From: Aaosphaeria pasadenensis
Taxonomy: Eukaryota > Ascomycota > Dothideomycetes > Pleosporales
Assembly: GCA_022813625.1 (NCBI GenBank)
Contig: JAKLMB010000016.1
Coordinates: 1-64,000 of the forward strand
Direction: 5' to 3'
Length of the DNA: 64,000 nucleotides
The notes beneath the pieces were generated by a model. That model was not told the origin of the DNA. It did not search any database and worked only from the letters and a program-made list of their open reading frames with translations. Shown one piece after another: positions 11,130-22,618 of the stretch. Position numbers and translations under genes: made by a program. Every line of letters begins with the position of its first letter. Within the stretch, counting starts at the first letter, position 1.

Positions 11130-12161
11130 AATAGTGTTTGCGGAAGGATTATATCACATAAGAGAGGAAAGCAAAATTTCATCTAGAAATATTTAACAGA
11201 GATGTAGCCTCGAAGAAAGTCGAATGGTGGGAGTTTTTGATGTCGGCGGGTCAGCGTCATAGTATGCAAGGATATGCAGTTGCAGTTAGGGCTACGATGT
11301 TCCAATTGGTCCCCGGTGAACGAGAATGGGCAACGAATTGCATTGGATGGGCGGCGATGATCGTAATACAATAGCCGAACGTTCGCATAAGGGGTGGAGC
11401 ATCCGCTTTTCTAGCGAGTGGCTGAGTACAGAGGGACAAGAGGACAGAGGGGAACAGAGGGAACCATCCCGAACCTGTGCTGCAACCCATAGCCCCATGA
11501 CTACGACCACGCGGTGTCCTCCAACAAACCTATCACCCGGGGGCCAGAGGCCTTGTCACTTTGTCACTCAGCCTTACCAGTCCAGTTACTCGAGTATATT
11601 GGTGCAGCCTAAGAATTTCCGGTGAGGAAAACCTTGATGCAAGCAAACCTCAACCTTTATGCCTTTGTCCCAGCCTAACAGGGCACAGGGGTCAGGACAA
11701 ATCGATGGAAACGTTCTCCAGATACAAACTTTACAAGGGTATCGAGGAGATCATCGGCTCCGCAATCATATGCCGGACGAGACATTTGACAATGGCGTAT
11801 TTCAGGGTGAACGAAAGCCTGGCCAATGTTTCAAGCAAAGGAGTTCAGCGGTACAACAATGTACAACTGATTTCTCTCTTTCTCAGTTTGAAGGCTTTAA
11901 AGGGTTCGATGACAAACTTCCAAGGTAGAAAGTATACAACGACCTTGCAAGTGACTACTTCCTTGACATCCTCAGCCTGAGACGACAAGAATCGAGACAT
12001 TGTGGTCTCTAACACTTAGGTACACCATGACTACCTTCAAAAATGATAGAGTCTCGAGCAACCTCATGGATACCTTGCATCCACCTCGTATTTACTCAAC
12101 TATCATTGTTATTGAAGGAGACATCCTGCAAGCTTTTTGGTTCGTGGACGGCACTCCGAAG

Positions 12162-12197
12162 GTCATGTGACCGATTGGTCACTCTTTGTCATGTGAC
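12162..12197 (+). promoter_or_regulatory. Paired GTCATGTGAC sites
   Basis: GTCATGTGAC occurs at 12162-12171 and again at 12188-12197. Each is a near-palindrome with an E-box-like CATGTG core. An ATTGG (inverted CCAAT) lies between them at about 12174. They sit 90-125 bases upstream of the TATA box of the dipeptidase gene, a typical activator position. A bHLH-type factor is plausible; identity is not shown. Confidence 0.5.
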
Positions 12198-12287
12198 TAA
12201 CCATACTCGTATTAGAAGAATTTACATCACTGTAGTGGCACCCGATTAGAATTTTGTAACTCACATGCTTTTTTTGGGAGTCATGCC

Positions 12288-12294
12288 TATATAA
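12288..12294 (+). promoter_or_regulatory. TATA box of dipeptidase gene
   Basis: TATATAA lies 62 bases upstream of the ATG at 12350 and only 26 bases upstream of the in-frame ATG at 12314. A transcript starting about 30 bases after the box would begin near or past 12314, so the box favours 12350 as the translation start. Confidence 0.6.
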
Positions 12295-12349
12295 CTTTAA
12301 AGACATTGGTTCAGTGGCTCTCCATCTTTTTTCACAAATTTTTGCCAAG

Positions 12350-13922
12350 ATGGCTGACACGATGACTACCCCAAACTCCCTGTCGAGGGAGTACGACAAC
12401 CAAGCACAGGATAGTAGCCCGGAATCGAGTAATGGCCGAGCAATTGTTCTTCATCCCAACTCTCGGAATCATGGGATTTGGTCGTTTTCACGAGGCACGA
12501 TTATAACAGCAGCTTTCGCTCTTCTGCTTGGCCCTCTCACATTTTTCTGGCCGCAGCAGCAGCCTTGCAATCCAACAGATTATGCCGAACGTACCCGGAG
12601 AATCCTCAAACAGACACCGTATGTGCAAAGGATTTCGTTCCATTTTTTTGTTTCTATAGTTAGCCATGCTGATTCTCTGTGAACAAGTTTGATTGATGGC
12701 CATAATGATCTCCCATTGATGTTTCGATTGGAGCTGCGAAACCAAATTTATGACGAACGGTTCGACTTTAACAATAGACTTCTTGGCCATACCGACCTCT
12801 CTCGTATGAGGCAAGGCATGATGGGTGGTCAGTTCTGGAGCGTTTTCATCGATTGTGATGCTAAGCAGAAGCACTTCGAGGATCCATCGGTACGTTCAAC
12901 GTCAAAATTCCGTGACTCACACACTAAATTTGTTCTGTGAATAGTGGGTCGTTCGAGATACTCTAGAACAAATAGACGTAACACATCGTTTCATTGAACA
13001 ATACCGGAAGGATTTACAGTTCTGTGACACTCCAAGTTGTGTCCGTAAGGCCTTTCGATCCGGCCGCATTGCGAGCATGATAGGCATTGAAGGTGGGCAT
13101 CAACTTGGTAGCAGCATTGGAAGTGTTCGACAGATGTATAGCCTTGGGGCTCGATACATGACGCTCACTCATAATTGCGACAACGCCTTTGCAACCTCAG
13201 CAACTACTGTAGCCACCGGAGGGGTTGATCATGGGCTGACCAAACTTGGAAGGGAGGTAATCGAAGAAATGAATCGCCTGGGAATGATGGTGGATCTGTC
13301 CCATGTTTCTCATCAGACTATGCGAGATGTTTTGGGCATAGCGAAAGCTCCTGTCATATTCTCACACTCAGGTGCGTATCAAACAACACAGCATCTTCGC
13401 AACGTTCCGGACGACGTACTGCGCCAACTCAAATACAATGGAGGTGTTGTTATGGCGGTATTCCTGAATGGCTTTCTCAATAAGGAGAACCCATCAGCTG
13501 CTACAATCCACGACGTCGTGGATCATATCTTCCACATTGCGGACGTTTGCGGGTGGGATTGCGTTGGAATTGGAGCAGACTTTTTCGGGCCATCATTTGC
13601 ACCTACTGGTCTGGAAGACGTTTCAAAGTATCCAAATTTGATAGAGTTGGTGATGCAACGCGGTGCAACAGATTCTCAAGCCCAATCATTGGCGGGAGAG
13701 AACATCCTTAGGGTCTGGGAACAGGTGGAGAGAAAAGCCCAGCAGATTCAAGCCACCGGCAGGAAACCTGTCGAGTCGGAATATAGTGAAAGGGAGTGGA
13801 CTAAAGGGTTTGCAGAAGATCCCTACATGCTCAGGGGAAGCCGTGAGAGGCTTGCAGCAGATGCGCCACCAATGCCTGATGTTTACAACACCGGAAAGAA
13901 GACTGATACCTCGGGGCCGTAG
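12350..13922 (+). CDS. Membrane dipeptidase (renal dipeptidase type, peptidase family M19)
   Basis: This zinc enzyme family hydrolyses dipeptides. I read exons 12350-12618, 12688-12889 and 12945-13922, giving 482 residues. One hydrophobic segment near residues 50-66 (IITAAFALLLGPLTFFW) suggests a type II membrane anchor with the catalytic domain outside the cytosol. Zinc ligands expected in the family are present: His95 and Asp97 in DGHND, Glu206 in GIEGGH, His277 in VDLSHVS and His298 in VIFSHS. The C-terminal part (GLEDVSKYPNLIELVMQRG...NILRVWEQVE) closely follows mammalian dipeptidase. The usual GxDFDG motif reads GADFFG: the key Asp369 is kept and the second Asp is Phe371. The upstream ATG at 12314 would add 12 residues but is disfavoured by the TATA position. 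Confidence 0.93.
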
Positions 13923-14533
13923 AACGTTTGAACTACAGCTATTATTCTATGTATATTTATTGATTATTTCAAGAAGTTATATTGGCTAGGAGAGTCCAAC
14001 TTTCATGGCCACGTAGTCGTTGAAATTCGACTTGCTGTTGATATACGTCCTCCTGGTCAATCAAAAGAATCGGCAAATTCCAGTCGTGGGATCAGGGTAT
14101 CCCATGTGGTGATCTCATGTCTTATCTCCATTCATAGGTAGAGCAAGAGGTATGAAAGATACATGCTTTACTCGGGTGCGACTTCAGGACTGGCATTCAC
14201 GTCGTCTGCACAACTATTCGGTGATACAAATGTGGACGCCGAATAACTTTGCACCCAAAAAGGATTCTTACTGCTTATTTCTGATGGTCTGGCAAGCATC
14301 CTTCCATCTTCATAGAAAGTTGTTGGGTTCTCAATGAGTAGCAAGATTTCTTTTTCACGTTCAGCGAAACCATGTATCACCAATATATTTATCATTCCCA
14401 CGCAACTTAGTACATTCGCTGGTGTTTCAATATAAGTATCTCTGTATACACAGTATTAATACATTCATTTCGGAATATTATGGGTATAACTGGTCTTCTT
14501 GTTCTGTTTGGGTGTTCTCTCGGGAAGCTCGCC
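13923..14533. other. Intergenic, shared 3' region
   Basis: AT-rich DNA of about 0.6 kb between the end of the dipeptidase gene and the end of the minus-strand small membrane protein gene. No gene seen. Confidence 0.6.
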
Positions 14534-15038
14534 CTACCACAACCATCCTTTCTTTTTACTACTTTCTCCGACTTGTTCCTTCATCTCTCCAGGAACGTGT
14601 GTCTCGATTTTCCCTTTCGTTGCCTCAATTTGCTTAACGACTTCAACCTTGAGCTGATCCTTTAAATCTCTGATCTCGTCTATTCCGAAGTACGACAGTT
14701 AGCATACTCCGTGAACAATTTTTGCTCTTGTCGATGGCCTACATACCATCGTAGCCTCGTTTCTCCTCCAGTGTTTCCAGTTTCATCCACCCCCAATACG
14801 TGACTTGGTATGTGAAGAGCGCACCGAGAAAACATTTCACTATTGGGGAAGCAAATGATTTATAAAAGGCACCAGCTCTTGACTGGGGCTCTCGTGGTTC
14901 GGATCGTGGAGGTGGGGGCGGGGAGGTGGAAGGTGGATGCTCCGTCGCATATCTTCTGCTTCTTGCTATTGTCTGAATCGGCGCTCGGGGAACAAATCCA
15001 ATTGTTCGGAAGTGAAATGCGATGGTTCGGTTCGCCAT
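14534..15038 (-). CDS. Small mitochondrial-type membrane protein, function unknown
   Basis: There are two exons on the minus strand, 15038-14747 and 14679-14534, joined by a 67-nt intron, giving 145 residues. The N-terminus (MANRTIAFHFRTIGFVPRAPIQTIARSRRYATE) is rich in Arg and free of acids, ending like a cleaved mitochondrial presequence (RRYA). A Pro-rich linker follows, then one likely membrane segment (SPIVKCFLGALFTYQVTYWGW), then a charged helix (DEIRDLKDQLKVEVVKQIEA) and a basic tail ending KKKGWLW. I do not recognise the family. An inner-membrane protein with a soluble coiled segment is the best inference. The start lies about 480 bases from the divergent YSY6 gene. Confidence 0.75.
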
Positions 15039-15518
15039 AACGTCGTTGGAAAGCTTGCGACGTGTGCTGTCTTAGGCACCAGTATTTCCAACTCTTGCCA
15101 GATGGTTATTGTGGTTCTGCTAGAGGCCAGATATGTATCAGAAAGTGCTCGAAAACACTCAGTGTTTCTTATGACTCTTTGATCGACTATTCAATCAGAA
15201 GGAAGACACCACACGTGGGAAGGGAGCCTGTTCTGTCCGTTGATATAAGTTTGAGGAGCCCACGGATGGGAAGCTATGATAACCAAATCCCTCGGAACCA
15301 CAAATTCGAAGACCTCCGCTCCAGCTCCGCAAGTTTACGCACGGACCTCGAGTCTTCATCCAAAGGAACACCTTGCATCACCTAGGACCCCTACCTGCTA
15401 CCTTTATATGCCCAATTCCGCCGCAACATTTCTCAGAATCCCTCGCCTTCCACGAATCTTAATCTCCAATCCAGACTTCTTTGCTCAATCTCGATAACCC
15501 CAATACCAGCAATTCGAT
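15039..15518. other. Intergenic, bidirectional promoter
   Basis: This is a 480-base region between the divergent small mitochondrial-type gene and YSY6. No additional gene or clear element is seen. Confidence 0.6.
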
Positions 15519-15868
15519 ATGGTACGCTCCCTGAATTGACATGCTCACTCCGGAACTCCATACTTACCAGTGATCAGGCGCAAACCCCCCAACAACGCGC
15601 TGCCAATGCGAAGTACGCCCGTCGCGAGGAAGCCAAGATGGGCAGGCCTGTTACGGTTGTCAAGAAGCGTGAGGACCAGAAAAGCCCAATTTCGAAGGGC
15701 TGGATAAGTACGTTTGACCGCCTCAGGCTTTGCCCACTGTTCACATGTTGATCGCAAGTGGAGGGTGGGGCGATTCAATTGCTGAAACATGCTGACAATG
15801 ATGTAGTTGTTCTTGCATTCGTTCTCTGCGGTGGTTTGGTATTCGAGCTCCTTAGGATGTTCTTCTAA
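15519..15868 (+). CDS. ysy6: YSY6/RAMP4 (SERP) family ER tail-anchored protein
   Basis: RAMP4/SERP1/Ysy6 proteins are tiny tail-anchored proteins of the ER that associate with the Sec61 translocon. I read three exons: 15519-15521, 15578-15707 and 15807-15868, giving 64 residues. The first coding exon is only the ATG, and GTACGC follows it at once. The protein reads MAQTPQQRAANAKYARREEAK, then a Lys-rich linker, SPISKGWI, and a terminal membrane helix (VLAFVLCGGLVFELLRMFF). TPxQRxANAK and the P-I-S-K-x-W motif before the helix match the family well. Length is right (yeast 65). All three exons are needed for the full family sequence. Confidence 0.93.
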
Positions 15869-16235
15869 GCTGTAATCAAGTCCAACCGACGCAGCGTTTG
15901 CATTCCCCCTAAACGCTTTCAAAAGCTCGTTGCACAGGTCTCGCAAGGCAGGGTCTTAGAAGGAAAATATACTCGGGGGTACAAACCGCAATCGGGATAC
16001 ATTTATCAGCAAGCATATCCTAGGGTACACGGCGTTTAGGGCTGGAGAAACACTGGAGTCGATGCAAGCATGCGATTCCTAGCAGCATTGATATTTTGGG
16101 GCTATTTTATTCAAGCAGATATATACCACAATGCCCATGGTTTTCCAATGATTCGAGAACGGTTCGAGTCTGAATTCCAAATCTGGAGATGTGTATGCTG
16201 TGCTCCATTTCCACAGTAAATGCCGTATTTATTGG
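15869..16235. other. Intergenic, shared 3' region
   Basis: This is the short gap between the convergent YSY6 and APL5 ends. No gene seen. Confidence 0.6.
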
Positions 16236-19200
16236 TTACTGCTCTGTGTTGGGTACACCTTCGTCCATTACCACTTGCCTCCTCTTCTTTTTCTTCTTCT
16301 TTGCTATTGTTTCGTCATCCCTCTCGCCGTCGCCGCCCACATCTCCCTCTCCAGGTTTGCTCTTCTTTTTCTTCTTCTTCTTGGCCGGCTTCTCTTCTGT
16401 CCCATCTTCTGCTCCTTGATGTCCAATGCTGTCCGCACCCTCATGTATGACCTCATGTATTGGAACATCGTCACCCCCAATCTCGGCCTTTCTGACTTTC
16501 TTCTTCTTCTTTGGCTTAACAGCGACCTCTCCCCTGGCCTCCAATCGCTCACTTGCTCTCTGCATCTCCAATCTCAATCGTTCAACTTCCATGAGTGCCT
16601 TCTTCATCTCCTGCTCCTCTTGCTCTTTCCTCTCGATCTCCAGCCGCGTCATCTTTCTACTACTTCCGGAATCGTCGTCATCATCAAGGCTTAATGATCC
16701 TAATCCGGAGCTGTCAACCTGTAGCAAGCTCTTCTTAGCTCTGTTGGATGTTCGTGGGGTAGTGCTATTGTCACGCGATGAATCCGGTTCGCTTGGACCT
16801 AGTGTTTCGTCGCCCATGATTTCGACTCTTCGCGTAGGTTTGCGTGGGCTCCGGGAGCGGGATATCTCTTCGCCAGCACCCCGTTGAGTTGAAAGATCCA
16901 GATCCATGATCGGAATCGCGTCAATATCGACTTCCTCATTACCTGCTCTTACGATGCTTGTAAGTGGAGTGATGGTGCCAGAGCCGGACTGTCCTTCTGG
17001 ATCGATATAGAATGGGTCGTCCTTATGTCGCTCGCGGCGCTCCGCCTTCCTGCGTGCAATGATATCGGGGTCTAGGTACTCTTCCTCTACAGCATTCTGA
17101 TAGCTTGTAGGTTCTTTCTGCTGGCCGTCAAGACGTTCAGAGGCAGATATGGATGGTTGGGCTTCACTCGCTGCATAAGACGTGATCGGCTCGGTATATG
17201 CAGCGTACACATCGTCGTCATCGGTTTCGAATCCTGCTAGTTCAGCTTGAGCAAGAAGATTGTTCAAATTTGGATTGATGGGGGCATCAAGGTCGAGGTC
17301 ATCGGGCATGGGCACCTTCCTCTGTGCGCCAGGTGCCACAGGATTTAGCTCGGCACCGGTGAAGAGAGCAGGAATGGCTTGCGTAAGGAGAAGAGGAGGG
17401 TCGACGAAATCCTCATATGACAATGCTGTATCAGTACCGGCCGCTGCTTCAGCAGCCAACCGCATTAATTCCAAGTACTCCACTGCGCGTTCCTGGACCT
17501 CAAGGTCTGGATGTGTAGATAGCGGTTCCAGAAAATGAATGATCCTAGCCATGAGCAGCGACATTAGTGTTTTACGCTCTGGTGTCCAAGACAACTGATC
17601 ACTGCCCGATATGGAGGCGAAAACTTTTGGTATCGCTTGGAGGTACACTGCGAGAATCCTAGGGGGGAGCTGCGCTGACGATGAATGTAGCAACGAGGTC
17701 ATGACGGGCTCTGGTTGAGCAAGGCAATTGGCGTATTCTCCAACAAGCCAAGCAGCATATTCGAGGACGCGAATGCCACCATTTCCTGAAGCCGGGAACA
17801 TTTGATCTCGTCGATCGACAAGGATAAGTGATTGTGCAGCATCAACAACCTCGGAGCGCACACTCTTAACACGAACAGCAACATTTTGCAGTTCGCGCCC
17901 AATTCCTCGCCCAACGTCATCTGGGTGCTCTGTATCGTCGTCTTCAGTGGCAGAAGATGTTTTTGTCGACGGTGAAACTCTGACAAGCTGTACTAGGACG
18001 TCGATATACCACTCGAAATCAGAAATATTCGCGTATGTATCCCGTGCGCACATTTCCAACACTCTTCGAATAACGCTGACTCGATAATCATCTGGCAGGG
18101 GCGGTGGCTGATTCGACCTGGATTCTGGCCGAAGAGATTCTTCCGCATCAGAATCGTCCGAGTCCCCATAAGGAACGACACTCGAGAATCTCCCGCGATC
18201 ATTTGCTGGATCGTCCGCCGAAGATGCGATGGGAGCATTGCGCAACTGACGCATCAGACGCCCTACGATAGCGGTTAGATTTTCGATGTTGACCATGCCG
18301 ACAACTAAATCCAGCGCAAGCATCCGTATCGAGATATCTGGATCATCAATGCATTCCAGGATAACATCTTGCTGTTGTGAAACAAGATGCGGGTGTGATC
18401 TGACAATTTTCTCAAAGGCAAGCAGCGCGACGTATTTCACTGAGACAATGTGAGCACACTGGGTCACAACAATGTTTGAAGATCTTACGGTTAGCGTCGC
18501 CTTCAATAATCATCATTCCTCTTAGCTTCCCAACGCACAAGCGAGCAACCTCCTCCCCTTCAGTCGTGCCCTCGACAGCTTCGAGAATGCCACCTTGGAT
18601 GATGCCGCTGATGCATTCATAGAGTAGTGACATAGCTGAGGTTTCTCTTATGATCTTCGTGAGGGGCGGGAGGAGCTTCTTTATGAGTCGGGGTTCAAGG
18701 GGTGTTAAGGTCGCGAACTATGTCGGTGAGCAGTAGACATTGAGTGAGAACCGAGTGCCGCTTACCAGCTTTATCAACTTGATCGCCATCCAGTTGTTAC
18801 CTCCCTCTACTAAAAGATCAAAGAGTCTTGGGGCAAGGGGTAAGAAATCTTGTGGTCTTCTCCATCCAAGCTCACAGACTACGTTCACAATAGCAGACGT
18901 TACGCTTGGATCCTCGTTATCGTCCTGCAATCTCTCTTTTATCTTTGGCCATGCCGGCCTTAGCGTCTCAGGGTATACTAGAGCAAGTCTATACAGCGTG
19001 ACGACCGTCTTTTTTCGGATGCTCGCATGGCTATGCGTTAATCGGGGCAGGAGATCTCCCAATATCGAGTTCGCCATGCTAGGGTTGATAACATGTGGAA
19101 CTGCGATGAGCGGTAAGCTGATAACAGTTGGCGCGGGACTGCTTATATCCTTTTTTAATTGATTCTCTGCTAACATCAACACCTCGGTGTCTCTCCTGAA

Positions 19201-19522
19201 TGACTGCACGGCAGCAAGATATCCGGTGCGTTTGTGGCGGTACTTGGGGGATGACATGACTTCGAGGACATTGAACGAGGCCCACGACATGTCGTGACCG
19301 AACATTTCGAGGTACGTGAGCTTCATCAGCGCGGTGGACTTGAGGTCCATATCGTTGGACCGTATTTCCTGTCGGCATTCTTTAATAGAGGAGTTGATGT
19401 ACTCTTTCTCCGAGCCTTTATGATTCCGAAGACCTCGAATGAGGTCATAGAGGGATTTCTCGAACCTACAGAATGATCAGCAACACGATTCAAACACTCT
19501 AATCTTGTCCAAGTCTTTACAT
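16236..19522 (-). CDS. apl5: AP-3 adaptor complex subunit delta (APL5)
   Basis: AP-3 delta is a large subunit of the adaptor complex that carries cargo from Golgi or endosomes to the vacuole. I read four minus-strand exons: 19522-19521, 19465-18766, 18717-18489 and 18439-16236, giving 1044 residues. The first coding exon supplies only AT and the next begins with G, so splicing of a 55-nt intron forms the start codon and gives MFEKSLYDLIRGLRNHKGSE, the expected family start. The adaptin trunk follows (KEYINSSIKECRQEIRS, LTYLEMFGHDMSWASFNVLEVMSS, LIAVPHVINPSMA). The tail is acidic and then Lys-rich, as in delta subunits. A continuous reading from an upstream ATG is blocked by stops. Confidence 0.94.
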
Positions 19523-19907
19523 CGCTGCGATCCTTCAAGGTCCCTTCCCTGGTATGCTACAAGGATGTCTGAACAGCGGAGGAGGGGTAGGTGGGCGGGA
19601 CTTTGAATGGCCAGCGGGCATGACTATCGGGTGTAGAACTTCATGTGCGCAGATTTCATCGAGATCAAAGAATCAGAGCTGCGGTTTTCGGCTTTTCGAG
19701 GTGTTTCCACAGCGTCGTTCCAGTAGTCGTGTGTCCAGCGCAACAAGTGTTGACGTGCCCACCATCCAGCGCCAGAGCCGCACATTCGCCGAGCCCAAAA
19801 GCGGAAGCTCGGGCCATTTCCAACCTCACGTCCCGTCGTTCGTTGCACCCCATGTTTCCTATCTACACCCCCATTGTATCTCCGGAGCACCATATATACC
19901 GCACATA
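19523..19907. other. Intergenic, divergent promoter of APL5 and EMC2
   Basis: About 385 bases separate the two coding starts. The EMC2 frame stays open through this region back to an ATG at 19554, but that extension is antisense to the APL5 leader and does not look like protein, so I take it as non-coding. Confidence 0.6.
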
Positions 19908-20982
19908 ATGCCTTCTACTTCAGCACAGGTGAACTTGCTTTCACCGCCCGACCAGATTACACCCGCGAATGCACTTGCGCTTTCCCAAAAGGCCCCAAAA
20001 ATCTTAGCCTCTTCACCAACATCCTCTCTTCCCTGGCCACTATCCCTCCTCTTCTCCACAGAAACCCCCTTCAGCTGGACAATTCATGAGAATCTATTCC
20101 TTTCGAGCCTGCGCACGGGTGACGACGCCTCCGCACGCCAGATTCTCGACCGCCTCACATCTCGCTTCGGCGCCAGCAACGAGCGCATAATAACGCTTCG
20201 CGGCATCTACGACGAGTCGCAAGCCAAGGAAGCAAAGGACCTCGAGAAAGTCTTCCAGGATTACGAGAATATTCTTCGGGAAGACAGCACGAATTTTGGA
20301 ATCAGAAAGAGGAGGGTCGCAGTGTTGAAAGCGCTTGGCAAGACCGATCAAGCGATTACCGCGTTGACCGTTTTACTTGAGAGTAGCCCTACAGATGCAG
20401 AGGCATGGGCCGAGTTGGCTGATTTGTATGCGCAAGTTGGCGAGTGGTCGAAGGCAATCTTCTCTCTGGAAGAGGTGCTGCTGATTGTGCCAAATGCATG
20501 GAGCGTAAGTCGGAGCTTGGTTCCACATCTCACTGCAATTCAAACCACTTACACCCCACCAGGCACATGCACAAGTAGCAACGTACCATTATCTTTCAAC
20601 CAAATCCTCATCCGCCTCCTCGACCCCATCCCCAGCAACGACACTTCAGTCCCTTACACTCGCTCTGAAGCATTTCGCCCGCTCAATCGAGCTGAATGAA
20701 TCCTACCTCCGCGGATACTACGGCCTGAAGCTTGTTTCGAAACAACTCATCTCTCTCCTTTCTGACCCTTCCTCGAACCCTTCCTCAAAACGGCCAACTG
20801 ACGACGATGTTCCCGTGCCGAAGGAGGCCACCGTGAAGAAGTTGGAAGAGCTGGCAACCACCAAGTTGGCCGAGATTGTGCGATCGTACAGTAGCGGAAA
20901 GAAAGATTGGGCGGGCTACAATGAAGCAGAGGTCATTGCTACGAGAGAATTGCTTGACAGAGACGGCAAGATTGAGCGATAA
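19908..20982 (+). CDS. emc2: ER membrane protein complex subunit 2 (EMC2, TPR protein)
   Basis: EMC2 is the cytosolic TPR subunit of the ER membrane complex, an insertase for membrane proteins. I read exons 19908-20504 and 20563-20982, giving 338 residues, close to the family size. TPR helices are visible: ITLRGIYDESQAKEAKDLEKVF, IRKRRVAVLKALGKTDQAITALTVLL and AEAWAELADLYAQVGEWSKAIFSLEEVLLIVP. After the intron come AHAQVATYHYLS and SIELNESYLRGYYGLKLVS. The final stretch (KLEELATTKLAEIVRSY) is typical of EMC2. The start MPSTSAQVNLLSPP is preferred because the open frame upstream of it lacks family similarity. Confidence 0.92.
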
Positions 20983-22618
20983 TTGACAGAATATTTGAAT
21001 TCCAACGCGAGAGAGGGCAATAGGGGAGGGATGATGAGCCACGTCTACTTCATAGTAATGGCCATCATTTTTGAGGTTGAACATAGATAGCCAACCACAC
21101 CGAAGAGCATGAGAAATCTACCTACCTACATAGAGATACCAATATGAAATCCTGCAATCATCGATGGTTCTGACTGATCGTCTATGATATCACTAGCCCG
21201 AGTACTTTATCCCTTCGAAGACCTCTTCCCATTGCACCTACCTAGGTATTCACTGGGCCCAAAAAGTAATCACGGCCAATCCTCTTAATGCAACCTTACG
21301 ATGAAAACGATGTACTACAAATACTACAGTGCAAAAAGCATGGCTAGGTCCATTTCTATGCCCCTTTTCTACTCCTGCAGGGAGATTAGAAGAATACGTA
21401 GTACTAATCAATCATCTATCCTAAGCCCGGAAGATTACGCACATGGGTCTATCTAGTTAATATTTAACATTTTCCTCCTCATCAACTATAACACTGTTGA
21501 CCTTTTTGGGTTTCAGTATGGATGAAGACTGACTGTATGGAAGGAAAACTTTTGGCCCTTTGCTTCCGGTCGGAGAATTACATGAAGGATTCTTTCTGGG
21601 ACATATTATTTCGTTCTTGGGGAGCTGTACCTCCGATGAGATGGAATGACGTGTATATATCAACGTGATATTACACGGCATGGCACGTAGGCAGAGGAAG
21701 AGAAGGGAAACAAAGGAGGTTAGAGGTGATGATATCGGGAAAGGGTAGACGGAAGAGTCAAAGCTAAGGACAGAAGCCGTCGTGAAGGTTCCATCACTGT
21801 TTATTTCCAGGTTATATGAGATGTTGGTTTTGTTGTAGTAGGGTGAAAACATTTCTTCACTGTCACTTGGAACTAGATGGACAAGAGGGTGGAGAAGAAA
21901 GAATTGTATTATAATTACAGTCAGAACTAGTCTTACTTCCGGGTCCTTATAGTTTCCTTCTCCTTCTGCTTCCATTCTCCCCCTCTCTAATGCAATGAAC
22001 GACGTGGAAAAGGCGGGTGCTGTATCCAAATATTGAAAGCGGAAGGAATGAACCAAAATGTTAGATGGGTCCGCCTATTGGGTAAATGCCGGAGTTTTGC
22101 TGTGATATGCGCGAAGACAGGAAGTGCGAAGCCCAACAAGAGCGCTCTTCATCCCCCTCACCCTCGTACGTTTGTATGCTCAAATAATGAAGTCAAAGCG
22201 ATCACCTGTTCCTTTCGCATACGCGGTGAAGGAAAAGTTGAAAGCCTATCGAACGAAATAGAATCGCTAGACAGAAATGAGTTCGACCGGGAATCATACC
22301 AAAATTTTGAACGCCTTCGGAAATGCAAAACAAACAAGTAAAGTCCAACCAACGGATGCCGCATATTACTCCCCAACTGTATTACGCTGAATAGACATGT
22401 TAGGAAATAGCATTGCGGCCCTTTCATCATGTCCTCATGTATACACTCCCATCCGGAGGTCTGGCTTCTATCTCTCTTCAAATTGTGTTCCAACCCTTCT
22501 CTCCCCCTGAATTTCTCTGTTGTCAAAATCCACATCTTTCTCTGGGAAAATGGAATATCCAAACAGCCGGACCTGACGGTGAAAGAGCGAATAAGTCAGG
22601 TAAGTTTGAAAGGGTATG
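20983..22618. other. Intergenic, shared 3' region
   Basis: About 1.6 kb of AT-rich DNA lies between the ends of EMC2 and the minus-strand Met/Gln-rich gene. A 199-codon minus-strand frame at 21457-22056 is judged spurious. No supported gene. Confidence 0.55.

Larger units (their letters stand above)
11130..12349. other. Intergenic, divergent promoter region
   Basis: This is the upstream region of both the minus-strand STAND-N-like gene and the plus-strand dipeptidase. The right half holds a pair of GTCATGTGAC sites and a TATATAA box, listed separately. No supported gene. Confidence 0.6.

Noticed and set aside
12314..12349. Upstream ATG for the dipeptidase
   Set aside because: It is only 26 bases from the TATA box, so most transcripts would start near or after it. 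The next ATG gives a normal cytosolic tail before the anchor.
16150..16185. GGTTCGAGTCT resembling a T arm
   Set aside because: No box A or acceptor pairing; it lies in the 3' gap between YSY6 and APL5.
19554..19907. 118-codon N-terminal extension of EMC2
   Set aside because: It covers the divergent promoter and the APL5 leader, has no similarity to EMC2, and a good start with normal family length lies at 19908.
21457..22056. 199-codon minus-strand open frame with a hydrophobic stretch
   Set aside because: No signal or domain pattern, AT-rich composition unlike neighbours, and a position in the shared 3' region of two genes.
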